Shown: positions 11,090 to 22,820 of the stretch, in pieces
How positions within the stretch are numbered: the first letter of the stretch is position 1
How the letters are laid out: each line of letters begins with the position of its first letter
Assembly (NCBI GenBank): GCA_030374765.1
Contig: JARGXX010000100.1
Span: 434,001 to 498,000 of the forward strand
Source: Agarophyton chilense
Taxonomy: Eukaryota; Rhodophyta; Florideophyceae; Gracilariales; Gracilariaceae
Direction: 5' to 3'
DNA: 64,000 nucleotides
Program-made: the position numbers and the translations under genes
Notes under the pieces: generated by a model
Told to the model about the DNA's origin: nothing
The model's database searches: none
The model's input: only the letters and a program-made list of their open reading frames with translations

Positions 11090-11625
11090 GACCTAGCTAC
11101 GAAAGATCCATTGCTCTGCGCGCACTTCCAGAACATTAGTCGAGATTACTTCACGTACGACTGCCTGCTGCAGGTTTTTTTGTGAGACCGTCGGCAATAT
11201 TCTCCGAGCTTCTGACAAATCCAACGATCCAGATAATTTTTCTTTGAATTTTTCTTGGGCGGCAGAGAAGTCAACCATCGTTCGCATTTTGGACGTGCAT
11301 GATCATTTATATGTAACATCAAAAAGCTATTTGCTGTCTATGTAAAAGTCAATTGAGACCCTTTTTCCGACGATACGTCTGCATTCATCGGCTTATGTCG
11401 CTGCGACATCGTAGAGGTCACTCAAAGCAATCACCTCACCCACCATAGCTGAGCGGTTAACTCTTTTGGACTTGTAGGACTTGAAGTTGAAGGGAGCTAC
11501 ATTCCTAGCTTCGTCACTTAAGAAACATATATGACCAAGCTGTGAAGATAAGTCACGGTTATTGGCGAAAGAAGAGTCTGAAAAGCCAACAACCTATATT
11601 CAGTCCAGCTTGAGGGGAAGAATAC
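11090..11625 (-). pseudogene. Copia A RNase H
   Basis: After a frame change near 11600 the minus strand reads FSDSSFANN, the first RNase H acidic motif, then YKSKRVNRSAMVGEVIAL, the segment with the second acidic residue. In another frame near 11200 it reads SSENIADGLTKK, the closing ADGLTK motif of copia RNase H. At least one in-frame stop and one or two frame changes lie between. RNase H would degrade the RNA of the RNA-DNA hybrid. Confidence 0.75.
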
Positions 11626-11929
11626 GAAAAAATTTGGTCCGATTTGGCATACCAAACAGCTCGGTTCAGCTGATTGATAATCTTCTCCTTTTCCTTATTG
11701 AGTACTTCCTCTGTGACATGAGCAAGTTGTGATATTTCGAACTGGTATTCTGGACGGGTGTTGGAAAGCCAAGCGAGTTTCATGCGCATTGACCGAAATC
11801 CAGAGAACGATACATTACTGGATACTTCTTCCATTTTCTTAAGATGGACATGCTGGTCTTGCATTATCGTTCTATCGCTTTCCCGTGTGAGCGAAAATTC
11901 AGTGAAGGTGCACGGTAGATGCATCGCAT

Positions 11930-13100
11930 CTGTCATTTCAAACTTCTGTTGGTCTTCATGAAGTGTTACTTGAAAAAAGAGTAATCAAATCGCAGAAGAT
12001 CATCTACTTAACTGTCTGAGGTCTCCGTTGAGGACGTAAAGAGCCTGGCCCGATCGAATCGGTATCGTCACCATAAATTTCGTATGGTGATCGACCATCG
12101 CTTTGTTCCAAAGATTTCCAGATTGACATAGATTATAAAGAGGTTCCAGCATCTGTGAAGGTTCTGAACACTCAAGTTGAAACTATGGAACGGTATTTCT
12201 GATAATATCTTCTCGTAGAATGGGTTCTGACGATTGAAAGCACGCTTGACTAATATTTGATGTCCAGACGTCGAACTTATACATGACGGATAGAACTAGC
12301 TCCAGCCTGGTAGGAATGGATTGCAGAGTAGTTGAATGTACCATCATGTTTTTCATGCGATCACGATGACCACAGGTGACATATCTAGCTCTATACTTCC
12401 CGTTACAATTATCACTATTCTTAATGGCAAGTGCAAATCTACCTGGTAAAACGTTTTCATTTTCCGGTATATCCCATCTCAGCAGGACCTTGAAAGTACC
12501 CTTGTCCAAGAAGTTCTTATTCTCTTTCTCCTTTGCAGAAATCATGTCTTGTGAGATTGCTCTTGGGTCCATCTTGTCTATAATTTCTGTCAGATAAACA
12601 TCGGGATCATCTAGGGAAGCGAATAAACTTACACTTTGTCGCAGTTCTGTAAAGAACGAGTGCGCAGATGTTTCAGGTTCATAGTATTTCTTGACTTGTG
12701 CAAGGGGAAATGATTTTGTTGCCCCAACTTGAACGTCTCCGACTAACACGAGTCGCTTAGTATCATCGACACTGCTCACTGTGAAAGGGCCGGTCCATTC
12801 TCCGAGAAGACTGTATATGATCCTTTCTCGCAAAACCAAAACCTTGTCTCCGATTTTATAAGGTCAGCGAACTGCAAAAGAGGTTCTGTGCTTCAGTACC
12901 CGCCCAATACGCAGCTTTGCCATACTCTTTCTTATTTCTTCTCTTGCCGCCTTAGCCAACTTTTCTCTACTTTTCAACGTTGCTCGTTGGTCTGCTAACT
13001 CAAACTAAGGGCAACGTTTTGGGTACTACTCGAAAAACAGTGAAGAAGGGTCGAAACGCGCGAGTCCTCTGGCGATTTCAGATACAATAATTTTGTTCGC
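11930..13100 (-). pseudogene. Copia A integrase C-terminus and reverse transcriptase
   Basis: The frame 12839-12183 runs from an integrase C-terminal barrel-like part (GEWTGPFTVSSVDD, QVKKYYEPE) into the RT N-terminus (GRFALAIKNSD, KYRARYVTCGHRD, then SNISQACFQS). RT continues after a stop as LEPLYNLCQSGNLWNKA (around 12120-12160). At 12010-11999 the catalytic YVDD motif reads stop-V-D-D, with TAA at 12010-12008. Later RT sequence is at 11936-11790 (MKLAWLSNTRPEYQFEISQL). RT copies element RNA into DNA; this copy is inactive. Confidence 0.75.
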
Positions 13101-14554
13101 TTCAATGCGTGCTTGGGATATCCCTTTGCGAGGGCGTACGATCTTAAGAGACTTATACGACCATGACGAGAGCGAACGGCTTCACCTTCAACCTGTGAAT
13201 ACTGTACTAATTCTAAAAAGCTAACGTTGGAATGTTTCTTTTGATGACGAGCTACCAATGAATTCATAGTCGGATCCGCGAAATTGACAAATAGCGTTAT
13301 CTTATCATCGGTAGAATGAGCAATTCCATAACGGGTGGCTGCATTGTTCGGCATGCAACTGTATTAAACTTCTTTCTCATTAGAACTCTGGATAACATCT
13401 CTGAGATTCAGGACCACTTACGGCGCGGTATTGATCTAAATCCAAACCAGTTAGATAATTTGGAATAGCCACGAATGCTTCCGAATCGCTCATTTCTAAA
13501 GTGTCTGTTTCGGCAACAACTCGACTCCAGAATTCGAACACGAGTATGGAATCCTTTCCAGAAAACATAAATCCATCCAGTCCGGTCTTCAAACGCTTGA
13601 TGTGATCCCTCCCTTTCGATTTTTCGCGACCAAATCGTTTGCTATTTCGGACCTTCAACCGATACATTTCGTAATTAATAATCTTCCGATAAAGCAGATT
13701 GGTTGACGGAAGGGGCTACTGACCTTTGTAAGCCGGTCCCTCCTTGCGAAGGGACATTTGTTATCTACTCTTCTTCTTTATCGATCTACGAGCGTCATTG
13801 TCGCTCTAACTATCATCCTCTGATGAGCTTTCCGCTTCGGAGTCGTCCGAGTATCAAGAACGCTACTCCGAACGATCTGCCTCTTCTTCGATGTCAGTGT
13901 TACTTGTGAAATTCTTTGATTTCGAACATTTCGAATAAAGCGTCTGCCCCGTAGGCTTTTGCTTGCACGACTGCGATTCGGCAACTATCAAGTGTGCATC
14001 CTGAACGTTCCGGTGCGGAATTGATAAAAGTACATTCACCACTGTTTCAAATAGTTCCAAGTGAGAGTTGAAATGTGTGAATACCTTCTCAATAGTGACC
14101 GGAAAAGCTGTTAAGACCCCAGTGAAATTTGCCGGCTCTTCTAACAAATGATTGAGATTTTCTCGGATTTTCTGAATAGTATCGGCCATTATATCTGTAT
14201 CCCATTTTGGATCTTCAAGGCAACATGCTCCCATCCTTACATTTCCAAAAACAATCTTAACAAGTTACTTTAATTTGTATTTTGCTCCAGACCGCACTTC
14301 TGCGTCGCAGATTCAGCACTGAGTTGCTGCAGTTTAGCTTTCAAGTCTGTTTCGTACGTGACTTCATGGATAGGCAAGGTACCATCCTCCCAAACAGCCA
14401 TCGTCGGTACCTTCGAAAGTTCGCCAGCACCTACTGTCAGTCTCGACTTGCGTCTAGCCTGACAGTATAGGCGTTTACCAGCCTCTAGAAAGGTGGCTAA
14501 GCGGGATATCGCTGCCTCGGCCTTATCCTTACTCGAGCGGCTGCTAGTTGGCAT
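12995..14554 (-). pseudogene. Copia A gag remnant
   Basis: Four consecutive open pieces (14554-14270, 14234-13863, 13667-13380, 13354-12995) lie in different frames. The third has the Gag-like pattern GFMFSGKDSILVFEFWSRVV followed by an acidic loop. The fourth has LFVNFADPTMNSLVARHQK and EGEAVRSRHGR, typical of the end of copia capsid domains. The tail of the fourth piece is out of frame because, near 13090-13150, integrase C-terminal sequence (QARIEANKIIVSEIA in another frame) begins. The protein would have packaged element RNA; it is not functional here. Confidence 0.6.
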
Positions 14555-16284
14555 CGTGGTCCAATACTAACTGGTACTCCAGACCACCAATTGCGAATAT
14601 GGACATCAATTTCAAACAATGAAATTTATAAATATCGCAATCGATGCAACCAAAATCGAAGAGCATAACAAACGATGATTTCCATATCTCCATAAATAAA
14701 CTTCGGGTTGACTGATGAACTCAAAGAACGGACAGATCCGGTTCCGAATGCCTTCTGACAAAGCTTATTCTATGATGAAGGTTCAAGCTTCTGCGAACTG
14801 ATCGCGGTACCTCGTACAGACATCCAACGAGAATATAATGAAGTGGGAAACGCGAAAGTTCAGGTCTGGTCGACCAATTCTTACACACAAGTGTACTTCT
14901 TTATAAGTCTTCTATGTCTGGAGACCAGTTTATGTGGTACCTCAAGAGAGACTGGAGTGTACTCGATAGCGTTTGAATGTCTACAGGAACCACCGGGGAA
15001 AGCGTTCGTCGCCTTGCCAGCGACTGTCTTTGAAAAAAAGTGTGTAAAAGGGGGATGATCAGGGGAGCCTGAGAAGAGGAACGATGCGTGTTGACAAGAG
15101 ATGATATTCCAGGTACATCGGTACATAAGGCATACAAAATCAGCTGAAACACCCTTGTGCAGTCACAGAAACAGAAAAAAACAACAAAACCATAAAACAA
15201 ACAACAATGAATCTGTATACAGCTTAAAAAGGAAGACATCCTCAGAACAAGAGATTTAGCTTGTGGTGACACGGGTCAACAATGAGTCAATACGACGGGA
15301 AATGAATGAAACTCGGCGTGAAGAGAAGGGTTGCAAAGATGGTCGAAGATTGGCTAAAACACCCGCACTGGTTGCTGGTAGAGGAGGTCCCCTCTTCTTC
15401 TTCTTTTTCTCGACCTCCGGCGGTGCTGCCTTTATACAGATAGCAACAGCTCAAATTTCCATGACCTTCTCAAAAGGAAACTCATCTACGAGGACAGTAG
15501 AACGATTAATCCCTTGCATGCCTCAATGTAGACTACGTGGGACAAGTACTGCCGTGTCGAGTAAAGTCACCCTTTTTGAATGGACCGGGAATAAAGTGAT
15601 GCACTTCGTGTGCACCTGCAATCACTTGGGCTACAATTCAGACATAATGGACTGTGCAGTTGCATATGTTTTCTTCAAATCACTTGACCCACAGTGCAGA
15701 AAGATCAAGCTGTGGAGCTGGATATGCAACCAATTTTCCAACTTACGCAGTGCAAGTTGGTACATGTTCAAATGCGATTAGCACAGAGACTAAAGGTGCC
15801 CCTTAGTGGATGTTGACTTCAGGATTCCTCGCAAACACCAATATAGTGGTAAGTTGGTTATAGGTTGGCCTTTGACTTCCTCACCTGGGTCCATGGGCCC
15901 TTTATTGTGCCAGGAGGCAAAGGGCTACTGTAATATAATGACCACACTGTGGTGTGCCATAAAATTATTATTCTGAAAAAACCAATCAAATATTTGGTGC
16001 TCAAATCGTAAAATTGTACAGTAGGACAGTGCTCTTAAATTATTCCAAGTTTCCAATCTTTCCCTGAAGTATTTGTGAGGCCTTTAAAACGCACAAATGA
16101 AACGCGTGCCGCTTGGTGTATATGAACGTAAGCGACGCGCATCAGTCCTACAATTTCACTCAACTAATACAGGAATTAAGCTATTATTTGGACGCAACGC
16201 TGTAGAAAGAAGATTTATTTAGAGCCACAAATTCAGTACCGAACGCAAACACTTTTTGCGTCGAGTAAAACGCACATTTTGGAC
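14555..16284. other. No recognised gene
   Basis: The longest frame is 15263-15781 on the plus strand (172 codons). It has a charged start, a phenylalanine run and no recognisable domain, so it is not called as a gene. I see no LTR for copia A immediately upstream of its gag. Confidence 0.35.
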
Positions 16285-16385
16285 AAGCTGGCCGGTACCG
16301 GACCGGAAGCCGCACGAATTCTCGCGCCGGCCTTCCTCTAAATTGTCTTTAGAAGGCCAACCTTGGTCGGATCCGACCAACTCTG
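16285..16385. repeat. Cluster of palindromes
   Basis: Within 100 bp lie a CCGGTACCGG palindrome (about 16291-16300), a bulged inverted repeat GGCCTTC...GAAGGCC, and a perfect 18-bp palindrome TTGGTCGGATCCGACCAA at 16363-16380. Together they could fold into a multi-hairpin structure. There is no evidence of function. Confidence 0.7.
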
Positions 16386-16929
16386 GTCAAGTCAACTGGA
16401 CAAAAACGGTTCACCCCCCTCACTCCTTTAAAACCAAAACTATCTCTTAGCACAGTCTGTGCCTCTCTTTCCATCAACTCCCTTTCTTTTATTTCTTTAC
16501 TTGGGGGTTGCGTCCGCTTTCTACCGCGACTGCGCCGACATTTTTTGCGAACCCGTCACTCACGTGAGACTGTTTAGCACCTCCTGTTGTTACAAGAACC
16601 GCGTGTTACGGCGTAGGGCTCACACTCTACGGCAATTTGGCATTCGCTCAAAAGTAAATAACTTTCACTGCTCCTTTGGTATTGTGTGCAAGTACTGAGT
16701 TTTGTCTGTCTTGCATATAGTGCCAACGTCTTCAATTTCTTCCAGCGAATAATCAACTGTGCAAGGTTCCGTTTCAGATGTTGAAGCTGTCAGCGTCACC
16801 AAGGAAGCCAAACCCCTCACCAGCTCTTCGCCATTTACCGAACCCCTTAGCAACCCACGCGCCCGCCACATTCTTTGGATTGTTTCTTAGCGTGAGAAGC
16901 GTCTCCGCCGTCCTCCATCTCTTAAACTC

Positions 16930-17163
16930 TCTCTGAAGCGATGGGCCGTTTGCAGCATCAACGTGCAGAGCCAGCGCCAAGTAGAGTTACACGAAGGCGG
17001 TCGTAAGCACCAAAACGCACTACGACGCGCTTATTACAAATACACCGACGTTTGTTGCCTATTATGGGATATCAAGTTCCTCGAAGCCCACGATCTCCGA
17101 GTTCATTATAAAAGTCGTCGTCATCCTGCCGGCGTCAGAAAGAAGAACAATATTATTTTCTAG
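16930..17163 (+). pseudogene. U1/matrin-type zinc-finger fragment
   Basis: Two adjacent finger-like motifs are visible. The first, WAVCSINVQSQRQVELHEGG then RKH, matches the U1-type C2H2 pattern of C-x2-C, a helix with Q..LH and G-x-KH, but Trp sits where the first Cys belongs. The second, VCCLLWDIKFLEAHDLRVHY followed by KSRRH, has Trp where the second Cys belongs. TGC or TGT to TGG is a single change in each case. Such fingers usually bind RNA or proteins. An upstream plus-strand frame may belong to the same gene, but the start is unknown. A stop ends the frame at 17163. Confidence 0.45.
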
Positions 17164-17984
17164 AATGTTTGCAATATATACATCCAGTCTTCAGATCGTG
17201 GTACAGGCCTTAACACATTTCATTTATTACATCACATCTTCATACCTTCGCCTCTGTCTGCCACATATATATTGGTCATTTTATCATTCGCACTCCCTAC
17301 CCATTACACTCATTTTTTCTGTCATCTTTCTTTGACTTCTTTTCTTTGCCCTATCCTGGGCTGGTAATCTCGAGAGCATATCTACTACTTGTTCCCCCCT
17401 TGGGTTGTAGCTACCGGCGTTGTGGCCCCAAACCAAACTTGAACAGATATGACGTTTATGGTATTCTCCTGATATTATCTCGTTACCAAGTACAGTACCA
17501 AGAATAGCTTAGGAATGCCGTTTATCGACTTTGATGCGTTCCGATCATTCGATTTAAAGTTCATCTCAAATGCTAGAGTACTTGATATAAATATTTTGAA
17601 TTAAATGATCTAGAAGAATCTGATAATCTTCAATCGATCCGAATCATGTCTTCACTAAAAGTAGCTGCTCATTCCGCTCAGTCAGTGCAATTTTCATCTC
17701 CAAATGCTTTGAGTTTCCATCATAATTCTCTCAAACTGAGTGCAAATGAGCGAAGGAGGCGCCACTTATGTGGAAATAAGACGATATAAATTGTGGACTG
17801 CTGATACAAACGGTCAGATCAGCAGTCTTTACTTTCCACTGAGCAAACGCAAACAAGAACATTGAATTACGGAGTAGGTGCTTTCTTAAACAAGTACAAA
17901 TACAAAATTAACAGAGGTCACTTAAGCAATTTAAAAATGAGTTCGTCCAAAATGCAAACATTCGAGTACATTCAAGGTCACTGA
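17164..17984. other. No gene recognised
   Basis: AT-rich sequence between the zinc-finger fragment and the 3' end of copia C. It may include the old 3' LTR of copia C, but no pair of long terminal repeats can be demonstrated. Confidence 0.35.
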
Positions 17985-18773
17985 GAGCCTCTTTCGACCG
18001 ATTCGGGTGAATCAAGGAGATCTTTCCTATACAGCACAAACATTTCTCCAATCAAAGACTTCGCAAATATATCGGCTCGTTTTTTCTGAGAAAGAAGGTG
18101 ATGAATAGCTCTAAATCCTTGATTGACAGCACTGAATACGTGATTATGCCTTATTTCAATGTACTGTGCTTTTCTCAGACCAAAATCAGTCTTTGTCCAC
18201 GAAACTGCACCAAAGTTGCCTTGGAACTAAGAAATCAAATTGTTCATTACAAATACAAATGTTTGAAATCGTTCCCGATCTAAATGAGTTGCATGGTGCA
18301 CTCCGAGATAGCATAGAACTCATCTTCTCCTGTCGAGAGGGCTGTCAAATTCTGGAGTTTCAAACTGTGAATCACAGGAACATCACCAATGGTGGTCACA
18401 TGACCACCCCTAGATCGACGCTTGTAGAAACGAGGGCCCTAACCGACACGGGATTCAGACGCGAGCGACAAATTGGTGCTTTAGAGCATTTCAAAGGCAA
18501 AATATTCGTTGGGGAGTAGGTAATGTGCGACCTTTCTAATACATACATTGATAATTCTCAGATAAATTATTGAAGACAGACGTTCATTGCATGGATATAG
18601 CTGTTGCCAGCTGAGACCAGGGGCGGGTACTTAGAAAAAGTAGCAATGTAAGAAACTCCTTGTATTGTACATTTATAATTTGGAGAATATTCAGAATAGT
18701 TTAGAAGTACCAATGCATCATACAGGCAATGTTTTTTAGGAAGATGAAAAGCAACGGGTATTACCGTATCCAT
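17985..18773 (-). pseudogene. Copia C RNase H region
   Basis: The frame around 18210-18000 reads QYIEIRHNHVFSAVNQG and later KKRADIFAKSL, the characteristic end of copia RNase H (KHIDIRYHFI...ADIFTKPL type). Upstream, 18773-18567 holds NYSEYSPNYKCTIQG, a worn form of the first acidic motif region. The frames are broken, so it is inactive. Confidence 0.65.
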
Positions 18774-18794
18774 ATAAGACAGCCTGATACTCTT

Positions 18795-19505
18795 TTAAAT
18801 CAATGGTCGTTGGTGAAGCAATTTTCTATTGTCGTTTTCATATATAGAAAGACCAAGTTCTAACCCAGTTCGTCCAGGACCGGAAATATCGAGTTTAGTG
18901 CATACTTTCTTTTTTACCCATGTAGTCATCTGAACCGGTCCAAAATTGCTGAGATCATCCATATAGGGCAAAACAATAACCTTTTTCGTTCTAGCTCTGC
19001 GGTGAAAAACGAAAAGGACATATTGAAGTGGTTTGAAACCAGAGGAGGAGGGATAAGAAGAAACGTCTTCAAACCGCAGTCTCAGAGCTTCGCCAGTGTC
19101 ATACCGTGATTTGTATAGCTTCAGAGCACGGATATCGGCTTCTTCTAAACCTTTAAGGGTTGGGAGTTTTATCCAAATGGGATTTTCCGGAGTCATAGTT
19201 GCATGTAAAGACGCTGTTTTCACATCATTGTGTTGACAATCCTAATTCAAAGTAGTGGAAAGAACCATCGTGGCACTAAAGATTTCAAAGTTAAGTACCA
19301 GTGTGTAAAGACTGTATTTATCATGGACGGTCTGTAAATTTCTATGTGTAACCAACCGAGCTTTAAAACGTAATTGTCTACAGCTATGATCGCGTTTGAG
19401 AAGGAAAATAAATCCGGAAGGAATTGGATGACCATGGTTTGAGGTGGCGTTCTCGTAAGTGCCGAGATTGCAAGTAGTCTCTAATTCATTACGTATAGCG
19501 TCCAT
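18795..19505 (-). pseudogene. Copia C reverse transcriptase
   Basis: Two minus-strand frames carry RT. 19505-19242 has AIRNELETTCNLGTYENA, IPSGFIFLLKRDHS and FKARLVTHRNLQT, the N-terminal fingers. 19223-18795 starts MKTASLHATMTPENPIWIKL, equivalent to the VKTAFLHG block, and contains the catalytic YMDD within LPYMDDLSNFG. One frameshift near 19230 separates them. Apart from that break the catalytic motif itself is intact. Confidence 0.8.
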
Positions 19506-20141
19506 CTAGTGACACTCTTCTGGAGATGAGAGAGCGTGAAGTATTGAAGGTTCTTTTGATGTATTGACTTCGTCAGGAAGTTCCCGTACTGCATTTGCCA
19601 CCTCTGACTCGCAGTTAGAAGCATACTCCGCCACTTCTGGATCGTATATTGGCTGTTTCTCTAGAAAATGAGTGAGACCAGTGATACTGTGACTGTGGGA
19701 GAGACTGGGTGATTCAGCTTCGTCTAAAACCTCTTAACCTCCTATACGACTTGAGCTGGAGGACGTGGTATCGTCATCGTCGCTGGAATCGTATCCATTC
19801 CAAAGGCAAAATTTAAGAAGGCGTGTTGTAAAAGACGGAATACGTGATGCAGATTCATTAACAATGAAAAGACCAGGAAATTTATTTCCAAGAAATCTTA
19901 TAGCTTAGTTGTGTTGACACCGTTGCCGGTTAATATTTTGTATATGCAGCCCCTAATTTGTCCAAGATGGAGGGCCTTCGCAGATGTGGGTCCGTTTTCT
20001 TGCGATCTTTGTGGTTCTATTCCACAAGGGCATGGAACCCAAAAGTGCAAAGATGTTTCACATCGTGAGGAAGCTTCTGAATTAAGTCAGCAAACGGAAT
20101 TCAAGCTGTACTGCCGTAAATGTTGACAATCTTGCAAGACA

Positions 20142-20935
20142 CTATTTGATGAGGTGTATCTCTCTAGAACGAAAGTGCGACATAAGCCTGCTCCAGACAG
20201 GCGCGTACGAAGACCATAAGGGCAGCAATTTCTCGTTTAGGAAGACAATTCCATGATGGTGTGTGGGAATAAGTTGTAGTAATGACGACGCCACTGCGCT
20301 TCGAGGTTTTCTACGCCTTGAAGAATTCTGAAACACCGTTTGAGTGAATTTAAAGATGTTTGTGAGATTGGCGTTTGAACCAATTTACAAATTCCAAAAT
20401 TATACTTGGGATTCGAGTTTGCAAAGAAGTGCGGGTGCGAACAGATGCCGAGTGTATTAATTGACAATGATTATATAGTTCGTGTGAACAAATTCTGATT
20501 CTGTACTGACAAAGGTTATTTCAGTGTGAATGTCACCAGGTTTACTGCCAGATGTTAGGGAGCTTCGAAAGCTGTGCCGGATTTTTCCACGAACGCACAT
20601 GATGAAATCCACTGCTGAATTTCCAGATTTAAATTGCATTTGTCTTTGAAGCGGAGTTCTGACCTCTGCCTTTATTGCTGTATTGCCAATACGGTTATGC
20701 CATAACGAAATGTTCATTAAAATGAAGTCAATGTCTTCTATAGATTCTGCTGACGCCGTTGTTGCATCATCCATGTTAAAAATATTGGAAACAAGGCGTA
20801 TCCTAGCTCCAGTCTGCAAATTTTGGCTAACCTTGAGTGGATCCGATGTGGAGGAGCAGTTTGCAGGAAAACAATATTGTCTATTACAAATTTTTGAAGC
20901 GCTGTCAATGATTCGTAGGTTGTCATTAAAATCAA
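20142..20935 (-). pseudogene. Copia C integrase N-terminal region
   Basis: The frame 20819-20457 has LWHNRIGNTAIKA, the HxxRxGH-like first half of the zinc-binding domain with the final His replaced by Asn. It is followed by a cysteine region and RSSLTSGSKPGDIHTE, matching the conserved PGD-IHTD entry to the integrase core. Later pieces (20467-20237, 20336-20142) show worn core sequence such as RCFRILQGVE. Integrase would insert the DNA copy; this one is dead. Confidence 0.65.
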
Positions 20936-21130
20936 TGATATAAGCTACTGTTGAAAAAAGAATACTGTCAGATTTTTAGCAGTAAGAGCTGACATAGAAA
21001 GCAGACTCGTAGTAATATTGGCTGGAACAAGTGTGTTGCTCATAAAGACACTTATATTAGTTTCAAGATAAGATCGGAAAACCGGTCTTACACCTCTTCT
21101 GTGTTCTCGGAAGTGAAAATTTACTTCCAA

Positions 21131-21518
21131 AAGATCTAGTATTTTAATGCTAGGAAGTCAGTCGTTAATCTGAAAATGTGCTAGTATGAAAGAACTAGAA
21201 AATCTAGCAAACTATAAAACGTCTAGGATAAGTTGGAGACTTTAGTAGCCCAGGTTCTCCCTTCTAGCACCAGAGAACTAGCAGAAATGAATATCAGTTA
21301 CGACGTGTATTTTACCACACTCATACTAGCAAACTAGCAAATAAGATTGATTGGTGCATAATTTGTCTAGAATAAACCGACTTCCTCTGCTAAAGAGGGT
21401 CGCTACACAACCCTTCAGAACAGCTTTTCTGACGCATTCAGAGCATGGCTAATATCATTCACACCACATAGGATCCATCCCAAATTAGTAACTGCCACCC
21501 CAAAAAAACATGACAAAT
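21131..21518. other. No gene; short repeated words
   Basis: Bases 21131-21360 repeat words such as CTAGCAAACTA, CTAGTATGA and AACTAG, a low-complexity CTAG-rich region next to the Tc1 insertion. No coding region is seen. Confidence 0.4.
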
Positions 21519-21520
21519 TA

Positions 21521-22818
21521 CAGTGCGTTTCAAAAACATATCCCTTTACAAATACTGCGCCAAAAAGGCATTTCCCGTACTGTAGAGCACATTTCCCAAC
21601 AAATAAAAACCACTAAATCAATAACACTGTTTCAAAAGGATATCCTTTATACAATCATTAGCTCAATTATGGCTCGTGGCGCAACTCTGACACGCTCTGA
21701 ACAGCTGGAAATCACGCCATTAGTAGGTCAGGGTATGATTCCAGCAGATATAGCCCGAAAACTCAAGCGCAGCCCATAAACAATCAGAAACTTCATCAAA
21801 AACCCCGCTACATACGGAAAAAAGCGTTCAACCGGCCGTCCTACGTCATTATCCCCGGCCAATAAGCGTGAAGTTAAGCGAGAACTACGCCGTAACACTT
21901 CATCTTGCGGAATAATTGTCAAAAATCTAAATTTGCCTCTATCAAGATTTACAATATAGCGTGAAGTCAACCACCAAAATTTGTTCAAGTACACAAAAAT
22001 GAGGAAAACATTTTTTTAGAAGATAATCACAAGAAAAATCGAGTTGAATGGTGTGCTCAAAAGGCTTATTGGAAAACGGAATGGAATAATGTTATCTTTT
22101 CCGACGAAAAAAAGTTTAACCTTGACGGTCCAGATTGTTGTAAATTTTATTAGCATGATCTACGAAAAGAAAAGAAAGTATTTATGACCAGGCATTCAGG
22201 AGGCGCATCAGTAATGGTTTGGGCTGGATTCTCTACGAAAGGAGCAACTGATATGGCTTTTGTTGAAACTACAATGAACTCTGAGAAGTATGCTGAGGTT
22301 CTAGAAAACTGTCTTTTACCTTTTCCATACTGTATGCACGGAGAAGAATTCATTTTTCAGGAAGATAATGCACCTGTGCATAAGTCAATTCTATGAAACA
22401 GTGGTTCAATAGTCTAAATATGTCGGTTATGGAATGGCTTGCGCGCTCCCCTGACCTCAACCATATCGAAAACATTTGGGAAATGTTGGCTAGAATGGTT
22501 TATGGGCAAGGAAGCCAATTTGAAACAGTTTTTGATCTAAAAAATTGTATGAAAGATTGCTGGGAAAATATTTACTGTAATTCTATCAATCCTTTTGTAG
22601 AATCAATGTCAAAGCGTTGTATAAGTGTTATACAGCCAAAAGGAGCAAAAATAAACTACTGAACTCGCGTTCGAATAGAAAGGATGCAATAAAGGTTATG
22701 TTTTTGAAACAGTTTTTTTACTTGAAAATTTTTTTACACTGATTTTGTTAGTTTTACTGTAGCCAAGACGTCGATTTTTGAAAAATTTGCGCAAGGGATA
22801 TGATTTTGAAACAGACTT
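21521..22818 (+). mobile_element. Tc1-family DNA transposon with TA duplications
   Basis: A 1298-bp element is flanked by TA at 21519-21520 and 22819-22820. The outer ends are inverted copies (CAGTGCGTTTCAAAAACATA against the complement of the right end at 22795-22818). Each end has a second copy of the same motif about 100 bp inside (21625-21645 and 22694-22713), the paired IR/DR layout known from Sleeping Beauty-like Tc1 elements. Two further copies of the family are at 49131-50272 and, as a solo end, 8605-8735. Tc1 elements move by cut and paste into TA. Confidence 0.9.
21669..22662 (+). pseudogene. Tc1 transposase (DD34E), broken
   Basis: The frame opens at the ATG at 21669 with a helix-turn-helix region (QLEITPLVGQGMIPADIARK) and a GRPTS linker. 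Catalytic residues are visible: first Asp in FSDEKKFNLDGPD (about 22103), second in FQEDNAPVHKS (22364), and Glu in SPDLNHIENIWEML (22468). One frameshift near 22393 lies between the last two. Counting across it gives 34 intervening residues, the Tc1 DD34E spacing. Four nonsense codons precede it, including TAG where the conserved Trp of the YWHDLRK motif is expected. Non-functional but little diverged. Confidence 0.9.
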
Positions 22819-22820
22819 TA

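Larger units (their letters stand above)
11090..14554 (-). mobile_element. Copia-type retrotransposon A, internally deleted
   Basis: Read from right to left, the element has gag (14554 to about 13150), then abruptly the C-terminal integrase region, reverse transcriptase and RNase H (to 11090). Protease, the integrase zinc-binding domain and the integrase core are missing, so an internal deletion joined gag to late pol. All parts are broken by stops and frameshifts. The order integrase-RT-RNase H is diagnostic of Ty1/copia (gypsy elements have integrase last). No LTRs could be identified at either end. Confidence 0.8.
17985..21130 (-). mobile_element. Copia-type retrotransposon C, degenerate
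   Basis: From right to left the minus strand carries a protease-integrase linker (around 21000, LVPANITTSLLSMSALTAKN, like the conserved NLLSvskL block), the integrase zinc-binding region, a damaged integrase core, reverse transcriptase with a YMDD motif, and RNase H. Numerous frameshifts and stops separate the parts. Gag is not seen. RT wording (KARLVTHRNLQT, LPYMDDLSNFG, KKRADIFAKSL) is closer to the common plant/animal-type copia lineage than copia A and B, which share a different RT style (HSTTL/HTGTTL block). It is therefore an unrelated copia family. Confidence 0.75.

Noticed and set aside
15263-15781. 172-codon plus frame
   Set aside because: No recognisable domain, contains a homopolymer-derived Phe run, and has no supporting context.
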